From positions 1 to 64,000 of the forward strand of contig DAORPQ010000002.1 of NCBI GenBank assembly GCA_035442025.1: a DNA stretch of 64,000 bases. The letters run 5' to 3'. The notes below the pieces were generated by a model. The model had not been told where the DNA came from and did no database searches. It saw only the letters and a list, made by a program, of their open reading frames with translations. The DNA comes from Competibacter_A sp003527885 (GTDB lineage Bacteria > Pseudomonadota > Gammaproteobacteria > Competibacterales > Competibacteraceae). The number at the start of each line of letters is the position of its first letter. The first letter of the stretch is position 1. Of this stretch, positions 50,510 to 59,426 are shown in pieces. The position numbers and the translations under genes were made by a program.

Positions 50510-52708
50510 ATGGCCACCACTCAAAAATATCGAATGATCGCGGTCAACAGCGTCCTCGGCGAGGACGTGCTGTTGTTCGGGCGCATGACTTTCACGGAGC
50601 AGCTCGGGCAGCTGTTTGAAGGGCATCTGGAGCTGTTCAGCGAAAAAACCGATATCAAGCTGGCGGACGTGCTCGGCACCAACATGACGGTTCGGCTTGC
50701 GCTGCCCTACCAGCAGGGAACCCGGTACTTCAACGGCTTCGTGACCCGCTTCAGCTATGAAGGCACGCGCGGCCTGCGCTACGGCGTCTATCGGGCCGAA
50801 TTGAACTCTTGGTTGTGGTTTCTGACCCGCACCTCGGATTGTCGGATTTTTCAGAATAAAACGGCTCCCGATATCATCAAGGAGGTCTTCCGGGGGCATG
50901 GTTTCACGGATTTCAAGGACAAGTTGAGCGGCAGCTACCGACAATGGGATTACTGCGTCCAATACCGCGAAACAGATTTCAATTTCGTCAGCCGCCTGAT
51001 GCAGCAGGAAGGGATTTACTATTATTTCGAGCATGAAAACGGCAAGAATTCTTTGGTGTTATCCGACGGCGTCGGCTCCCACAGCAGTTTTCCCAAATAT
51101 GAAGCGGTGCCGTTTTTCCCGCCCGATGCCCACGATCGCCGCGAGCGGGACGCGCTGTCGGAATGGTTGATCGACCAAAGCGTCCAGCCCGGCGCTTATT
51201 TTTTGAACGATTATGACTTTACCGCGCCGCGCAAATCGCTGCGCGCGGTGTTGAACCAGCCCAAGGGTCATGCGCTGTCCGGTTTCGAGATGTATGACTA
51301 TCCCGGTGAATACACGGAGTTAGGGGATGGCAACAGCTATTCCAAGATTCGTCTGGAAGAGCTGCTGGCCCAGCACGAGGTCGCCCGAGGACGCGGCAAT
51401 GCCGCCGGTTTGGCGGCGGGTTATCTGTTCAGCCTCAGCAATTGCCCGCGCGACGACCAAAACCGCAAATATTTGATCGTTTCGGCCACCCATCATTTGG
51501 AGTCGGACGAGTACGAATCCTTTTCCGGCTACGGCATTTCCGGCAAGCCGTACCAGGGCGAAATTGCCGCCATCGACGCCCAGCAGCAGTATCGGGCGCC
51601 GCGGGTCACGCCCAAGCCGGTGGTGCAAGGCCCGCAAACCGCGGTGGTGGTCGGCCCGGCGGGCGAGGAGATTTATACGGACCAATATGGCCGGGTCAAA
51701 TGCCAGTTCCATTGGGACCGCTACGGCAAGGCCGACGAGAACAGTTCCTGCTGGATTCGGGTCGCCCAAGGCTGGGCCGGCAAGAAATGGGGCGCGGTGT
51801 ATCTGCCGCGTATCGGCCATGAGGTCATCGTGGAGTTTCTGGAAGGCGACCCCGACCAGCCGATCATCACCGGCCGGGTTTATAACGGCATCAACATGCC
51901 GCCCTACGCGCTGCCCGACAACAAGACGCTGTCCACCCTCAAAAGCCTATCCAGCAAGGGCGGTGGCGGCTTCAACGAATTTCGGTTCGAAGACAAGAAG
52001 GGCGAGGAACAGATTTTTCTCCACGCCGAGCGCAACCAGGATATTCGGATCAAGAACGATGCCTTCGAGTGGATCGGGGCCGAACGCCATCTGATCGTCA
52101 AGAAAAAGCAGTTCGAGCAGGTTGAGGGAGAAAAACATCTGATCGTCAAGGCGGGCGCGGGCGGCAAGGGCGATCAGTTCGAGAAGGTGGAAGGCGAGAA
52201 GCACCAGGAGATTAAACAGGACTACAATTTGAAGGTCGGCGGCACGCTGTCGCTCAAGGTAGATGGCGATTTGCAGGAGAAAGTGGGTAGCAATCACGCG
52301 CTGGACGCCGGTACCGAAATCCACTTGAAAGCCGGCATGAAGGTGGTGATCGAGGCGGGAACGCAACTTACCATCAAGGTGGGCGGCAACTTCGTCACCC
52401 TCGATCCGTCCGGGGTGACCATTCAAGGGACGATGGTCAAGATCAATAGCGGCGGTTCCGCCGGCAGCGGTTCCGGCAGTTCGCCGACCGCGCCGACCGC
52501 GCCGACCGCACCCAAGGAAGCCGCCACCGATCAGCCGGGTCAGATCACGGACGCGCCGGCCGCACCCTTGCAAAAGAAAAGTCAGCCCTTGGATTCCGTC
52601 AGCGTCAGCGATTTACGGACGCCGCAGGCGAAAGCGCTGGCCGCCGCCGCCAAAAACGGCACGCCGTTTTGCGAGATTTGCGAGGCGGCGAAACGGAGTG
52701 GAGCCTGA
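50510..52708 (+). CDS. Type VI secretion tip protein VgrG
   Basis: 732 residues. The gp27-like part (about 1-380) includes LGTNMTVRLALPYQQGTRYF and DFNFVSRLMQQEGIYYYFEH; the gp5-like OB part follows (DQYGRVKCQFHWDRYGK, WIRVAQGWAGKKWGAVYLPR, HEVIVEFLEGDPDQPIITGR), then the VGxxHxL needle repeats (about 520-640) and a 90-residue Ser/Ala/Pro C-terminal tail ending with a CEIC motif, likely the place for the adaptor or PAAR protein. Start of an effector-type operon: adaptor gene 3 bases later. Confidence 0.97.
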   Translation: MATTQKYRMIAVNSVLGEDVLLFGRMTFTEQLGQLFEGHLELFSEKTDIKLADVLGTNMTVRLALPYQQGTRYFNGFVTRFSYEGTRGLRYGVYRAELNSWLWFLTRTSDCRIFQNKTAPDIIKEVFRGHGFTDFKDKLSGSYRQWDYCVQYRETDFNFVSRLMQQEGIYYYFEHENGKNSLVLSDGVGSHSSFPKYEAVPFFPPDAHDRRERDALSEWLIDQSVQPGAYFLNDYDFTAPRKSLRAVLNQPKGHALSGFEMYDYPGEYTELGDGNSYSKIRLEELLAQHEVARGRGNAAGLAAGYLFSLSNCPRDDQNRKYLIVSATHHLESDEYESFSGYGISGKPYQGEIAAIDAQQQYRAPRVTPKPVVQGPQTAVVVGPAGEEIYTDQYGRVKCQFHWDRYGKADENSSCWIRVAQGWAGKKWGAVYLPRIGHEVIVEFLEGDPDQPIITGRVYNGINMPPYALPDNKTLSTLKSLSSKGGGGFNEFRFEDKKGEEQIFLHAERNQDIRIKNDAFEWIGAERHLIVKKKQFEQVEGEKHLIVKAGAGGKGDQFEKVEGEKHQEIKQDYNLKVGGTLSLKVDGDLQEKVGSNHALDAGTEIHLKAGMKVVIEAGTQLTIKVGGNFVTLDPSGVTIQGTMVKINSGGSAGSGSGSSPTAPTAPTAPKEAATDQPGQITDAPAAPLQKKSQPLDSVSVSDLRTPQAKALAAAAKNGTPFCEICEAAKRSGA

Positions 52709-52711
52709 GTC

Positions 52712-53266
52712 ATGGCCGTGATTGCGCCGCAGATTCTCAAACAGCTTTTCGCGGTTCCCGACACCACGGTCTACGCCGTTCTCGACGGCGCTTCAGTTCC
52801 CGAATTGCCGCAAACCCTGGAACGCTTCGAGGTCGAAGCGGAGTGCCTGTTCCGGGGTGAACAGGACCCCGAAATGGCGCTGGTCGCGCCGTATTTGGTT
52901 CGGTTGCCCCCGGATGCGGCGTTTACCGGATGGTTGTTGCGCGAAGGTTGGGGCAAGCATTGGGGTATTTTTATCCTCAGTAAAGCCGATTTACGGGAAT
53001 TGCGAATGCACTTGCGCACCTTTCTCAAGGTCTACGGGCCGGATTTGAAGCCGCTGTATTTCCGCTATTACGATCCCCGCGTGCTGCGGGTCTATCTGCC
53101 GACTTGCAACCCGCGGGAGTTGCAAACGGTGTTTGGTCCGGTGCTGCGCTATTTGACCGAAGACGAAGATCCGGGCGCCTTGCTGGCGTTCTGGCCCGAA
53201 GGCGAGCAGCTTCATGCCGAGCGGATGCCGGTGGCCGGGTCCAGTGCGACGACGGGGAGGGTTTGA
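52712..53266 (+). CDS. DUF4123 type VI effector adaptor
   Basis: 184 residues. The start VYAVLDGASVPELPQTLERF and the middle GWLLREGWGKHWGIFILSKA with LRMHLRTFLKVYGPDLKPLY are the pattern of DUF4123 (Tap/TEC) adaptors, which load a partner effector onto VgrG. It lies directly between vgrG and the PAAR gene, with 3-base gaps on both sides, so all are translated together. Confidence 0.9.
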   Translation: MAVIAPQILKQLFAVPDTTVYAVLDGASVPELPQTLERFEVEAECLFRGEQDPEMALVAPYLVRLPPDAAFTGWLLREGWGKHWGIFILSKADLRELRMHLRTFLKVYGPDLKPLYFRYYDPRVLRVYLPTCNPRELQTVFGPVLRYLTEDEDPGALLAFWPEGEQLHAERMPVAGSSATTGRV

Positions 53267-53269
53267 ACC

Positions 53270-53917
53270 ATGCCGATGGCCGCGCGCGTGACGGATATGA
53301 CCAGCCACAGCCCGCCGCTCAATCCCGGTCCGGGCAGTGTGAACGTGCTGATCGGTGGCTTGCCGGCGTGGCGCGCCTTGCCGGCGGCGATGGCCGGTGC
53401 GGTGGACGCTATTTCCAACGCGATGAACACCTTCATGACCCGACCGCAACTGACCCCGGTCGACGCGACCGCCAGCTTGGCGCAAATCTCGGCGGCGCTC
53501 GGTCAGGGCGGCGCAGCGGCGGCGGCGTCCGGCGCGCCCGCCGCCGCCGGGGCGGCCGGCAGCATGATCGCCACGCTCAATACCACCAACGCGGCCTTGT
53601 CCGCGACCTGGGCCACGGCATCCGTGGTGCCCGGCGGACAGCCCGCCGCCAACATCGCCTACACCGAGGGGATCAAGGCGGCGGCGGCGGCGGCGGCGAG
53701 CGCGGTGATGTCGGCGATGGCCGGCATTTCCGACATGCACATCTGCCCGATTCCGGTGCCGATCCCGCCGCACGGGCCGGGCTTCGTCACCAAGGGCAGC
53801 GCCACGGTCGTCATCAATAATCTGCCGGCGGCGCGGCAAGGCGATCAGGTGATGGAAGCGTGCGGCGGCGCGGACCCGATCGCGCTGGGATGTCCGACGG
53901 TGTTGATTGGCGGATAG
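53270..53917 (+). CDS. PAAR-like spike protein
   Basis: 215 residues. Begins AARVTDMTSHSPPLNPGPGS and ends with the PAAR-like part DMHICPIPVPIPPHGPGFVT, then GSATVVINNLPAARQGDQVM and CPTVLIGG, with the metal-binding His and Cys residues. About 100 Ala-rich helical residues (about 45-150) are inserted between the two halves. It should cap VgrG and carry or recruit the effector encoded downstream. No toxin domain of its own is visible. Confidence 0.88.
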   Translation: MPMAARVTDMTSHSPPLNPGPGSVNVLIGGLPAWRALPAAMAGAVDAISNAMNTFMTRPQLTPVDATASLAQISAALGQGGAAAAASGAPAAAGAAGSMIATLNTTNAALSATWATASVVPGGQPAANIAYTEGIKAAAAAAASAVMSAMAGISDMHICPIPVPIPPHGPGFVTKGSATVVINNLPAARQGDQVMEACGGADPIALGCPTVLIGG

Positions 53918-53937
53918 GCGCTTTGGGACGGTAACTT

Positions 53938-54705
53938 ATGCTGTCGATTCGAGAATCTCAGGTCAGAACGTTCGAGGAAAGGGCGCAACGGGCGTTCGAG
54001 GATGAAATGGTCGCGCATCTTGCGGACTTTTCGCCGCCGCTGTTCAAAACGCTCGGCGAAACGCAAATGCGGGTCGCGGTCCAGTTCGGTATGGATCGAG
54101 CGGCCGCGCATGACTTCACTTTTCGGGGTCCGGTTCGGCTTTATCTCGAAATGATGTTGCTGTTTGGCAGTCACTTTGAAACCGATCCGCAATATCCTTG
54201 GGCGGCTGAAATATTGAAGAAGCGAGATGTGGACCAGATGGAGCGGGCGGAGTCGCTTTACGAAAAGACCGTGGACTATCGAGAAAAAATCGTCGGTCCT
54301 GACGATGCTTACGCGCTTAAAGCTCTCCGGAATATCTCGATGCTGGCCCAACAGCCGCTGTTGATTCCTTCCGAGGAGTTTGTGGCGTACATGCGCCAGG
54401 AAATCGCCCGCGTTTACCCGCAAAAAGCGGCTTACGTGGGGCAAGAAGGGATTGACGCCTTGATTCGCAAAGGCGTGGATGGCGCGCGGCGACAGCGTTT
54501 TTCGACCACTCGCGCAGCCGCTTTGATCGTCGTGCTGATGCTGGCGTTCGGTTATGGCTGCGGGGCCGATCCGCTTTATCCGTGGATCAACAAGACGCTT
54601 AAGGATGAATCGCTAGTCGATCCGGAAGCGCGAGCTAAACGGCTGGAAAAAAAGGCGCTGACTTGGCTTGAGCATGTGTTGGCCTATTTTGAAAAGGGCG
54701 CGTAG
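53938..54705 (+). CDS. Unrecognised membrane protein in the VgrG operon
   Basis: 255 residues. Mostly helical and charged with one membrane span (about 196-212, AAALIVVLMLAFGYGCG). Two stretches echo each other: ETDPQYPWAAEILKK at about residue 82 and GADPLYPWINKTLKD at about 211. No toxin or immunity family recognised. Position after the PAAR gene suggests effector or membrane-bound immunity/loading protein. Base composition is more A/T-rich than the genes before it. Confidence 0.75.
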   Translation: MLSIRESQVRTFEERAQRAFEDEMVAHLADFSPPLFKTLGETQMRVAVQFGMDRAAAHDFTFRGPVRLYLEMMLLFGSHFETDPQYPWAAEILKKRDVDQMERAESLYEKTVDYREKIVGPDDAYALKALRNISMLAQQPLLIPSEEFVAYMRQEIARVYPQKAAYVGQEGIDALIRKGVDGARRQRFSTTRAAALIVVLMLAFGYGCGADPLYPWINKTLKDESLVDPEARAKRLEKKALTWLEHVLAYFEKGA

Positions 54706-54707
54706 AA

Positions 54708-55331
54708 ATGAGTGGACGCAATAATCCTACCCCGCCGAGCGCGAACAACGGCGCGAACCCTTCCAACAGCGCCGTCGCCAAATGTCCCAACGACCCCTGC
54801 GGCAAGGATGCCATTAGCAATGTCACCAAGTGCTGTGGTTCCGAGATTTTCGATGAAGCCAAGAAGGCAAATGGTGGCAAAGACCCGAAGATCGTGTTTG
54901 GTACCCCAAGTAGCGGTTTCGATGCCGAGACCGATACCTCGACAGGGACAATCACTGTCAGTAGCGCATCGAATAAATGCACGGCGACCGAATCGGTGTT
55001 TTTCGAGCTCGCCAATCTGTCCAGCAAACCGAATTTCGATAAGATCGACGCGGATGCCGCTGCCGGAAAGCTGAGCCGGGAGGATTACGCCAAGGCCAAT
55101 GAAAAAGAAGAGTACAACAATGTAAAAAAGACTCATGCCGCGATTGACAAGTGTAAGGAGAAATGGGGTTGCAAGTCTCACACTTTCGATCTGGACGGTT
55201 TTCGACCAGCCACAAATTTCAATGATTACTACGACCACTATGTCGCTGAATCTCACAAGAATCACTATCGCACCTCGTGGGACAGCAACTACAAGTCGGC
55301 TTACGACGCCAAACATCCTTCTTCGCCTTGA
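54708..55331 (+). CDS. Candidate type VI effector, Cys-rich, unrecognised
   Basis: 207 residues, no signal peptide. Low-complexity Asn/Ser/Pro N-terminus (1-23), then seven Cys (KCPNDPC, TKCC, NKC, DKC, WGC) that suggest disulphides after export. The core (about 90-150) reads TESVFFELANLSSKPNFDKI, GKLSREDYAKANEKEEYNNV and a KKTHAAIDKC segment; this pattern looks like a conserved enzymatic core whose name I do not know. Lys/Asn-rich and lower in GC than all neighbours, which points to recent gain. 2 bases after the preceding gene. Confidence 0.75.
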   Translation: MSGRNNPTPPSANNGANPSNSAVAKCPNDPCGKDAISNVTKCCGSEIFDEAKKANGGKDPKIVFGTPSSGFDAETDTSTGTITVSSASNKCTATESVFFELANLSSKPNFDKIDADAAAGKLSREDYAKANEKEEYNNVKKTHAAIDKCKEKWGCKSHTFDLDGFRPATNFNDYYDHYVAESHKNHYRTSWDSNYKSAYDAKHPSSP

Positions 55332-55354
55332 AGTCGTTGGAATCGAGAGGAACC

Positions 55355-56086
55355 ATGAGCGAAGCCATTAAACAGGCCATTCAGGAAAAAGCGAAAGCCA
55401 TCATCATTGGAACTGAAGATGCCGCCGTCGAACTTCTTCGGGTCGAACCAGGGAAATTTGACCTCGGATCGCCGCTTGCTGAGGCTGGTCGGCTGGATAG
55501 CGAAGGGCCGGTGCGAAAGGTGACGTTGACCCAGCCATTTTACCTGGGGAAGTATCCAATCACGCAGCGCCAATACACGGCCATTACCTCTAAAGCCCCG
55601 ATCAAGCCAGCCGGTCCAAGCGTGGCTATCGATCAATTGACTTATGCCGAGGCGGTGGCTTTCTGCGCTGCTCTGACAAAAGCCACAGGAATAACGGTGG
55701 CCCTGCCGACCGAAGCGCAGTGGGAATATGCCTGCCGGGCTGGTACGAAAACCCGCTTCTGGTCAGGTGATCGGGAAGAGGATTTGGCGAAGGTCGGCTG
55801 GTATCGGGAAAACGCCGGGCATAAAGCGCGGGAAGTTGGTCAGAAGCCAGCCAACCCGTGGGGCTTTCACGACTTGCACGGCAACGTCTGCGAATTTTGT
55901 CGGGATATGCTTCCCCCTTACGACACCATTGCCGATACCGATCCGGTGGGTCGAATCAGCGACAGACAAGGGATGATGCGAGGTGGTGGGTGGATGCACC
56001 CAGCTGATTATTGCCGGGCCGCCATTCGGTTGATGAGCAATGATCGATTTGGTGGTGCTGGCTTGCGAATCCTGGTTGCGGGATAA
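55355..56086 (+). CDS. FGE/SUMF1-fold protein, probably non-catalytic
   Basis: 243 residues from the ATG at 55355 (GAGAGG upstream). Formylglycine-generating-enzyme/PvdO fold: PFYLGKYPITQRQYTAI, LPTEAQWEYACRAGT, NPWGFHDLHGNVCEFCRD and the end RGGGWMHPADYCRAAIR with FGGAGLRILVAG. Active FGE needs two Cys (C-x4-C) in the C-terminal motif; here the second is Arg, so sulfatase-type activity is unlikely. Non-catalytic FGE folds serve as binding modules. Last gene of the VgrG operon, so it may be an immunity or accessory protein. Confidence 0.88.
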   Translation: MSEAIKQAIQEKAKAIIIGTEDAAVELLRVEPGKFDLGSPLAEAGRLDSEGPVRKVTLTQPFYLGKYPITQRQYTAITSKAPIKPAGPSVAIDQLTYAEAVAFCAALTKATGITVALPTEAQWEYACRAGTKTRFWSGDREEDLAKVGWYRENAGHKAREVGQKPANPWGFHDLHGNVCEFCRDMLPPYDTIADTDPVGRISDRQGMMRGGGWMHPADYCRAAIRLMSNDRFGGAGLRILVAG

Positions 56087-56103
56087 CCTCTTTTCCCTAT
56101 CGG

Positions 56104-57339
56104 CTAAACCAACACCTCGGCGCATGGCGGATGGCTTAGAAATCCTGTTGGACTCGCGCTCAACCCATAAGCCCCTGACTGAAACACCACGATCAGATCG
56201 CCGACATCGGCTTTCGGCAATTCCATCCGTTCGGCGAGAATGTCCAGCGGCGTGCAGAGCGGTCCGACTACAGTCACGGTCTCCCGCTCGGCTCGATTCA
56301 TCCGATTGCCGACCGCCACCGGATAATTCTTGCGGATCACTTGGCCGAAATTGCCGGACGCCGCCAGATGGTGATGTAGGCCGCCGTTGGTGATCAAAAA
56401 AACCTGACCGCGCGAGATTTTGCGATCCACCACTTCAGCGACGTAAACGCCCGCTTCACCCACCAAATAGCGGCCCAGCTCCAGAACGACCCGCGCCTGT
56501 GGCAATCGATCTTTCACCACCGGCAACCAGCGTTCCAGATTGGCGGCGATGGGTTCCAAATCCAGCGGCGCATCGCCGGGAAAATACGGGATGCCGAAGC
56601 CGCCGCCGATGTTGAGCGATCGAACTGGACCCGGCGCATCGGCCGCCAGCCGCAGCGCCAGTTCGAAGGTCCGATCCTGCGCCTCCACAATGGCGGCGGC
56701 GCGCAGATTTTGCGAGCCGCTGAAGATGTGAAACCCCTGAAACGCCAAATCCAATTCGCCGATCCGACGCAGCAGCGCAGGAACCTGCTCGGCGTCCACC
56801 CCAAAAGGTTTCGGCCCACCGCCCATTTTCATGCCGGCGGTTTTTAGCTCGAAATCCGGATTGACCCGCACCGCCACCCGCGCGGGTTGCCCTTGTTCCT
56901 GACTCAACCGAGCGACTCGTTCGGTTTCGTTGAAGGATTCCAGATTGAGGGTGATACCGGCGGCGATGGCGGCGGCCAGCTCCGGCGGCCGCTTGCCGGG
57001 CCCGGCGAAACTGATCCGGTCAGGGGCCATGCCAACATCTAGCGCCACCTTCATCTCACCGAGCGACGCCACGTCCAAACCATCGACTAGGCCGGCCATG
57101 TGCTGGACCACCGCCGGCATCGGATTGGCTTTGATCGCGTAATGCAATTCGATGGCGGGCGGCAGGGTACGGCGCAACAGCGCCACCCGCTCGTCTAGCA
57201 GCCGCCGGTCGTAGGCGTAAAACGGGGTCTGGCCGACCCGCGCCGCCAGTTGGGTGAGCGGAATGCCCCCCACGCTCAGACAGCCGTCGATCACCGGAAA
57301 TTGCGCCATCGGCGAATGGCTGGGGCGGGCGGCGCTCAT
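56104..57339 (-). CDS. PLP-dependent decarboxylase, exosortase A-associated type
   Basis: 411 residues from the ATG at 57339, in an ATGA overlap with the ligase gene. Group III (DapDC/ODC alanine-racemase-fold) decarboxylase: PLP Lys in ELHYAIKANPMPAVV, NIGGGFGIPYFPGD phosphate loop, ELGRYLVGEAGVYV and the active-site Cys in VVGPLCTPLDILAE. The pairing with this acyl-CoA ligase is the hallmark of the exosortase A-associated decarboxylase family; ordinary LysA lies elsewhere in genomes. Probably makes a diamine or amino alcohol building block for a surface polymer. Confidence 0.85.
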   Translation of the reverse strand: MSAARPSHSPMAQFPVIDGCLSVGGIPLTQLAARVGQTPFYAYDRRLLDERVALLRRTLPPAIELHYAIKANPMPAVVQHMAGLVDGLDVASLGEMKVALDVGMAPDRISFAGPGKRPPELAAAIAAGITLNLESFNETERVARLSQEQGQPARVAVRVNPDFELKTAGMKMGGGPKPFGVDAEQVPALLRRIGELDLAFQGFHIFSGSQNLRAAAIVEAQDRTFELALRLAADAPGPVRSLNIGGGFGIPYFPGDAPLDLEPIAANLERWLPVVKDRLPQARVVLELGRYLVGEAGVYVAEVVDRKISRGQVFLITNGGLHHHLAASGNFGQVIRKNYPVAVGNRMNRAERETVTVVGPLCTPLDILAERMELPKADVGDLIVVFQSGAYGLSASPTGFLSHPPCAEVLV

Positions 57340-58925
57340 GCGTCGCCCTCGGAAAACAGATCGCGCAATTCTCCCGCCAGTGCTTTGCGGTCGATTTTCC
57401 CGTTGGCGTTGCGCGGCAGGTCGGTCTGACGGAGCACGATGTGCAGCGGCGTCATAAAGTTGGGTAGATGCAGCTTGCAGTGGTTGATCAAATCGGCCTC
57501 CGCGTACGACGCTAGCAAGGGCTTGACGACGCCGACCACCGCCTGTCCCAAGGTCGGATGAGGGACGCCGACCGCCGCCGCTTCGACGATCTGGCCGCTG
57601 TCGTACAGCACTTCCTCGATCTCGGTGGGGCTGACCCGATAGCCGGAGGTTTTGATCATGTCGTCCTTGCGGCCGATGAAATACAAGAAGCCGTCGTCGT
57701 CGGCCTTCACGGTATCGCCCGACCACACCGCCCATTCGACCAGCGGCAGGGCGGGATTCTGTCCCGGCAACGGGCGAAAGCGTTCGGCGGTTTTCTCCGG
57801 GTCGTTCCAATAGCCTTGCGCCACCAGCGAGCCGCGATGAACGAGTTCGCCGGGTTCACCGGGCGAGCATGGCGAACCGTCTGGTCTCACCACCAGGATT
57901 TCGGCGTTGGGAATCGCCTTGCCGATGGAATCCGGCCGGTGATCGATTTCCTCGGGCGGCAAATAAGTGGAGCGAAACGCTTCGGTCAGGCCGTACATCA
58001 AATAGGGCGCGGTCTTGGGCAAGCGCCGGCGAAGCGCGTCTAGGGTAGTGCGTGGCATCGCGCCGCCGGAATTGGTGAAGTAACGCAAGCTCTCGACCGC
58101 CTCGGTCGGCCACTCCAACTGCGCCAGTTGCACCCACATCGGCGGCACCGCCGCCAGACCGGTGATGCGCCCGCGCGCGACGGCGGTCACGACATCGCGC
58201 GGCAACAAATAGTCCATCAGCACCGCGCGCGCGCCGGCCACGAAAGCCGTGGTCAGTTGGCTCAAGCCGTAATCGAAGCTGAACGGCAGAATCGCCAACA
58301 GCCGATCATCGGGCCGGTTGGCGAGATAATGGGCGACGCTGTACGCGCCGGCCAGCATGTTCCGGTGCGATAGCACCACGCCCTTGGGTTTGCCGGTGCT
58401 GCCGGAAGTGTAAAGAATGGCCGCCATGTCGAGGTCGATGACGCGCGCGGGCTTGGGGCCGGTACCGGCGGCCAGCAGCGCTTGCCAGCGTAAGCGTTGC
58501 GGCGATTGCCGCGCCGAGGGATCGATCGGTTCATCCACCAACACCAGCGCCCGCAGGTCGGGGCAAGCGGCGGGATTGAGGTTCAAGCGATCCGCCCGAC
58601 CGCACGCCGTAATCAGAATGCTGACGTTGCAGTCCCGCAGGATATGGATGACTTGTTCGGGTTTCAGCAGCGGGTTGACCGGTACGAACACCGCGCCCGC
58701 CGAAGCGATGGCAAACAGCGCCACGACGGTCTCGAACTGTTTGGGCAAATAAACGGCCACCCGCTCCGACCGTTTCAGCCCCACATCGAGCAACCCGCAA
58801 GCCGCTGCTTGCACCTGTTGCGCCAAGCCGGCATAGTCGAAAGTTGCTTGACGGTGGACGATGGCGGCGGCTTCGGGGCGGCGGCTTGCCTGTTCGAGAA
58901 CCAGTTCGTGCAGCAGCGTGGCCAT
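57336..58925 (-). CDS. Acyl-CoA ligase (AMP-forming), exosortase A-associated type
   Basis: 529 residues, adenylate-forming enzyme: ILYTSGSTGKPKGVVLSHRN (P-loop, about 180-200), YLMYGLTEAFRSTYLPPEEI (A5), SGDTVKADDDGFLYFIGRKDDM and the C-terminal catalytic Lys in RNANGKIDRKAL. Gene order with the PLP decarboxylase matches the exosortase A (PEP-CTERM/EPS) loci. The acyl carrier protein and exosortase themselves are not in the window. Confidence 0.87.
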   Translation of the reverse strand: MATLLHELVLEQASRRPEAAAIVHRQATFDYAGLAQQVQAAACGLLDVGLKRSERVAVYLPKQFETVVALFAIASAGAVFVPVNPLLKPEQVIHILRDCNVSILITACGRADRLNLNPAACPDLRALVLVDEPIDPSARQSPQRLRWQALLAAGTGPKPARVIDLDMAAILYTSGSTGKPKGVVLSHRNMLAGAYSVAHYLANRPDDRLLAILPFSFDYGLSQLTTAFVAGARAVLMDYLLPRDVVTAVARGRITGLAAVPPMWVQLAQLEWPTEAVESLRYFTNSGGAMPRTTLDALRRRLPKTAPYLMYGLTEAFRSTYLPPEEIDHRPDSIGKAIPNAEILVVRPDGSPCSPGEPGELVHRGSLVAQGYWNDPEKTAERFRPLPGQNPALPLVEWAVWSGDTVKADDDGFLYFIGRKDDMIKTSGYRVSPTEIEEVLYDSGQIVEAAAVGVPHPTLGQAVVGVVKPLLASYAEADLINHCKLHLPNFMTPLHIVLRQTDLPRNANGKIDRKALAGELRDLFSEGDA

Positions 58926-59054
58926 GGTGGAATTCCAGCACGTTTTCTATTCTTATCGACCTTATCAATCATAGGCCTTCCCAAGAACTTGGAGTAGGGC
59001 GTAGCTTCCGGTTTCAACCCGTACCAGGAAATTGATCGACGAGCCAGCACCCTC

Positions 59055-59303
59055 ATGAACTTAGGCGCTTGCAAAATTAAAATAGTGCTTTTTTCGACGG
59101 TCGGCTGCCATCTGTGCGAGCGGGCGGAAGATTTGCTTCGCCGGCAAACCGATATCGCTCTCGAACTCGTGGAAATTGCCGACGATCCCGTATTGCTGGA
59201 ACGTTATGGCGTTCGCATTCCCGTGGCGCTGCGCGCGGGAACCGGCCGGGAATTGGATTGGCCGTTTGACGCCGCCGCATTGCGGCGCTGGTTAGACGGT
59301 TAA
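59055..59303 (+). CDS. Small glutaredoxin-like protein (DUF836)
   Basis: 82 residues. Thioredoxin fold with redox motif CHLC (STVGCHLCERAEDLL) near residue 18, ADDPVLLERYGVRIPVAL with the cis-Pro, and a short C-terminal helix. Family of small glutaredoxin-like proteins of unknown partner. Divergent from the ligase gene by 129 bases. Confidence 0.9.
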   Translation: MNLGACKIKIVLFSTVGCHLCERAEDLLRRQTDIALELVEIADDPVLLERYGVRIPVALRAGTGRELDWPFDAAALRRWLDG

Positions 59304-59426
59304 ACGTGTCGGGTCATGGGGTCTTGCATTGCAAGAGCACCGATCCGATACCATAATCAAATCAGCACGCGAATGAATATCTTACAGCCAAATCTTGAAT
59401 GCCACGACACAGCGAGGGCCGAAGCC

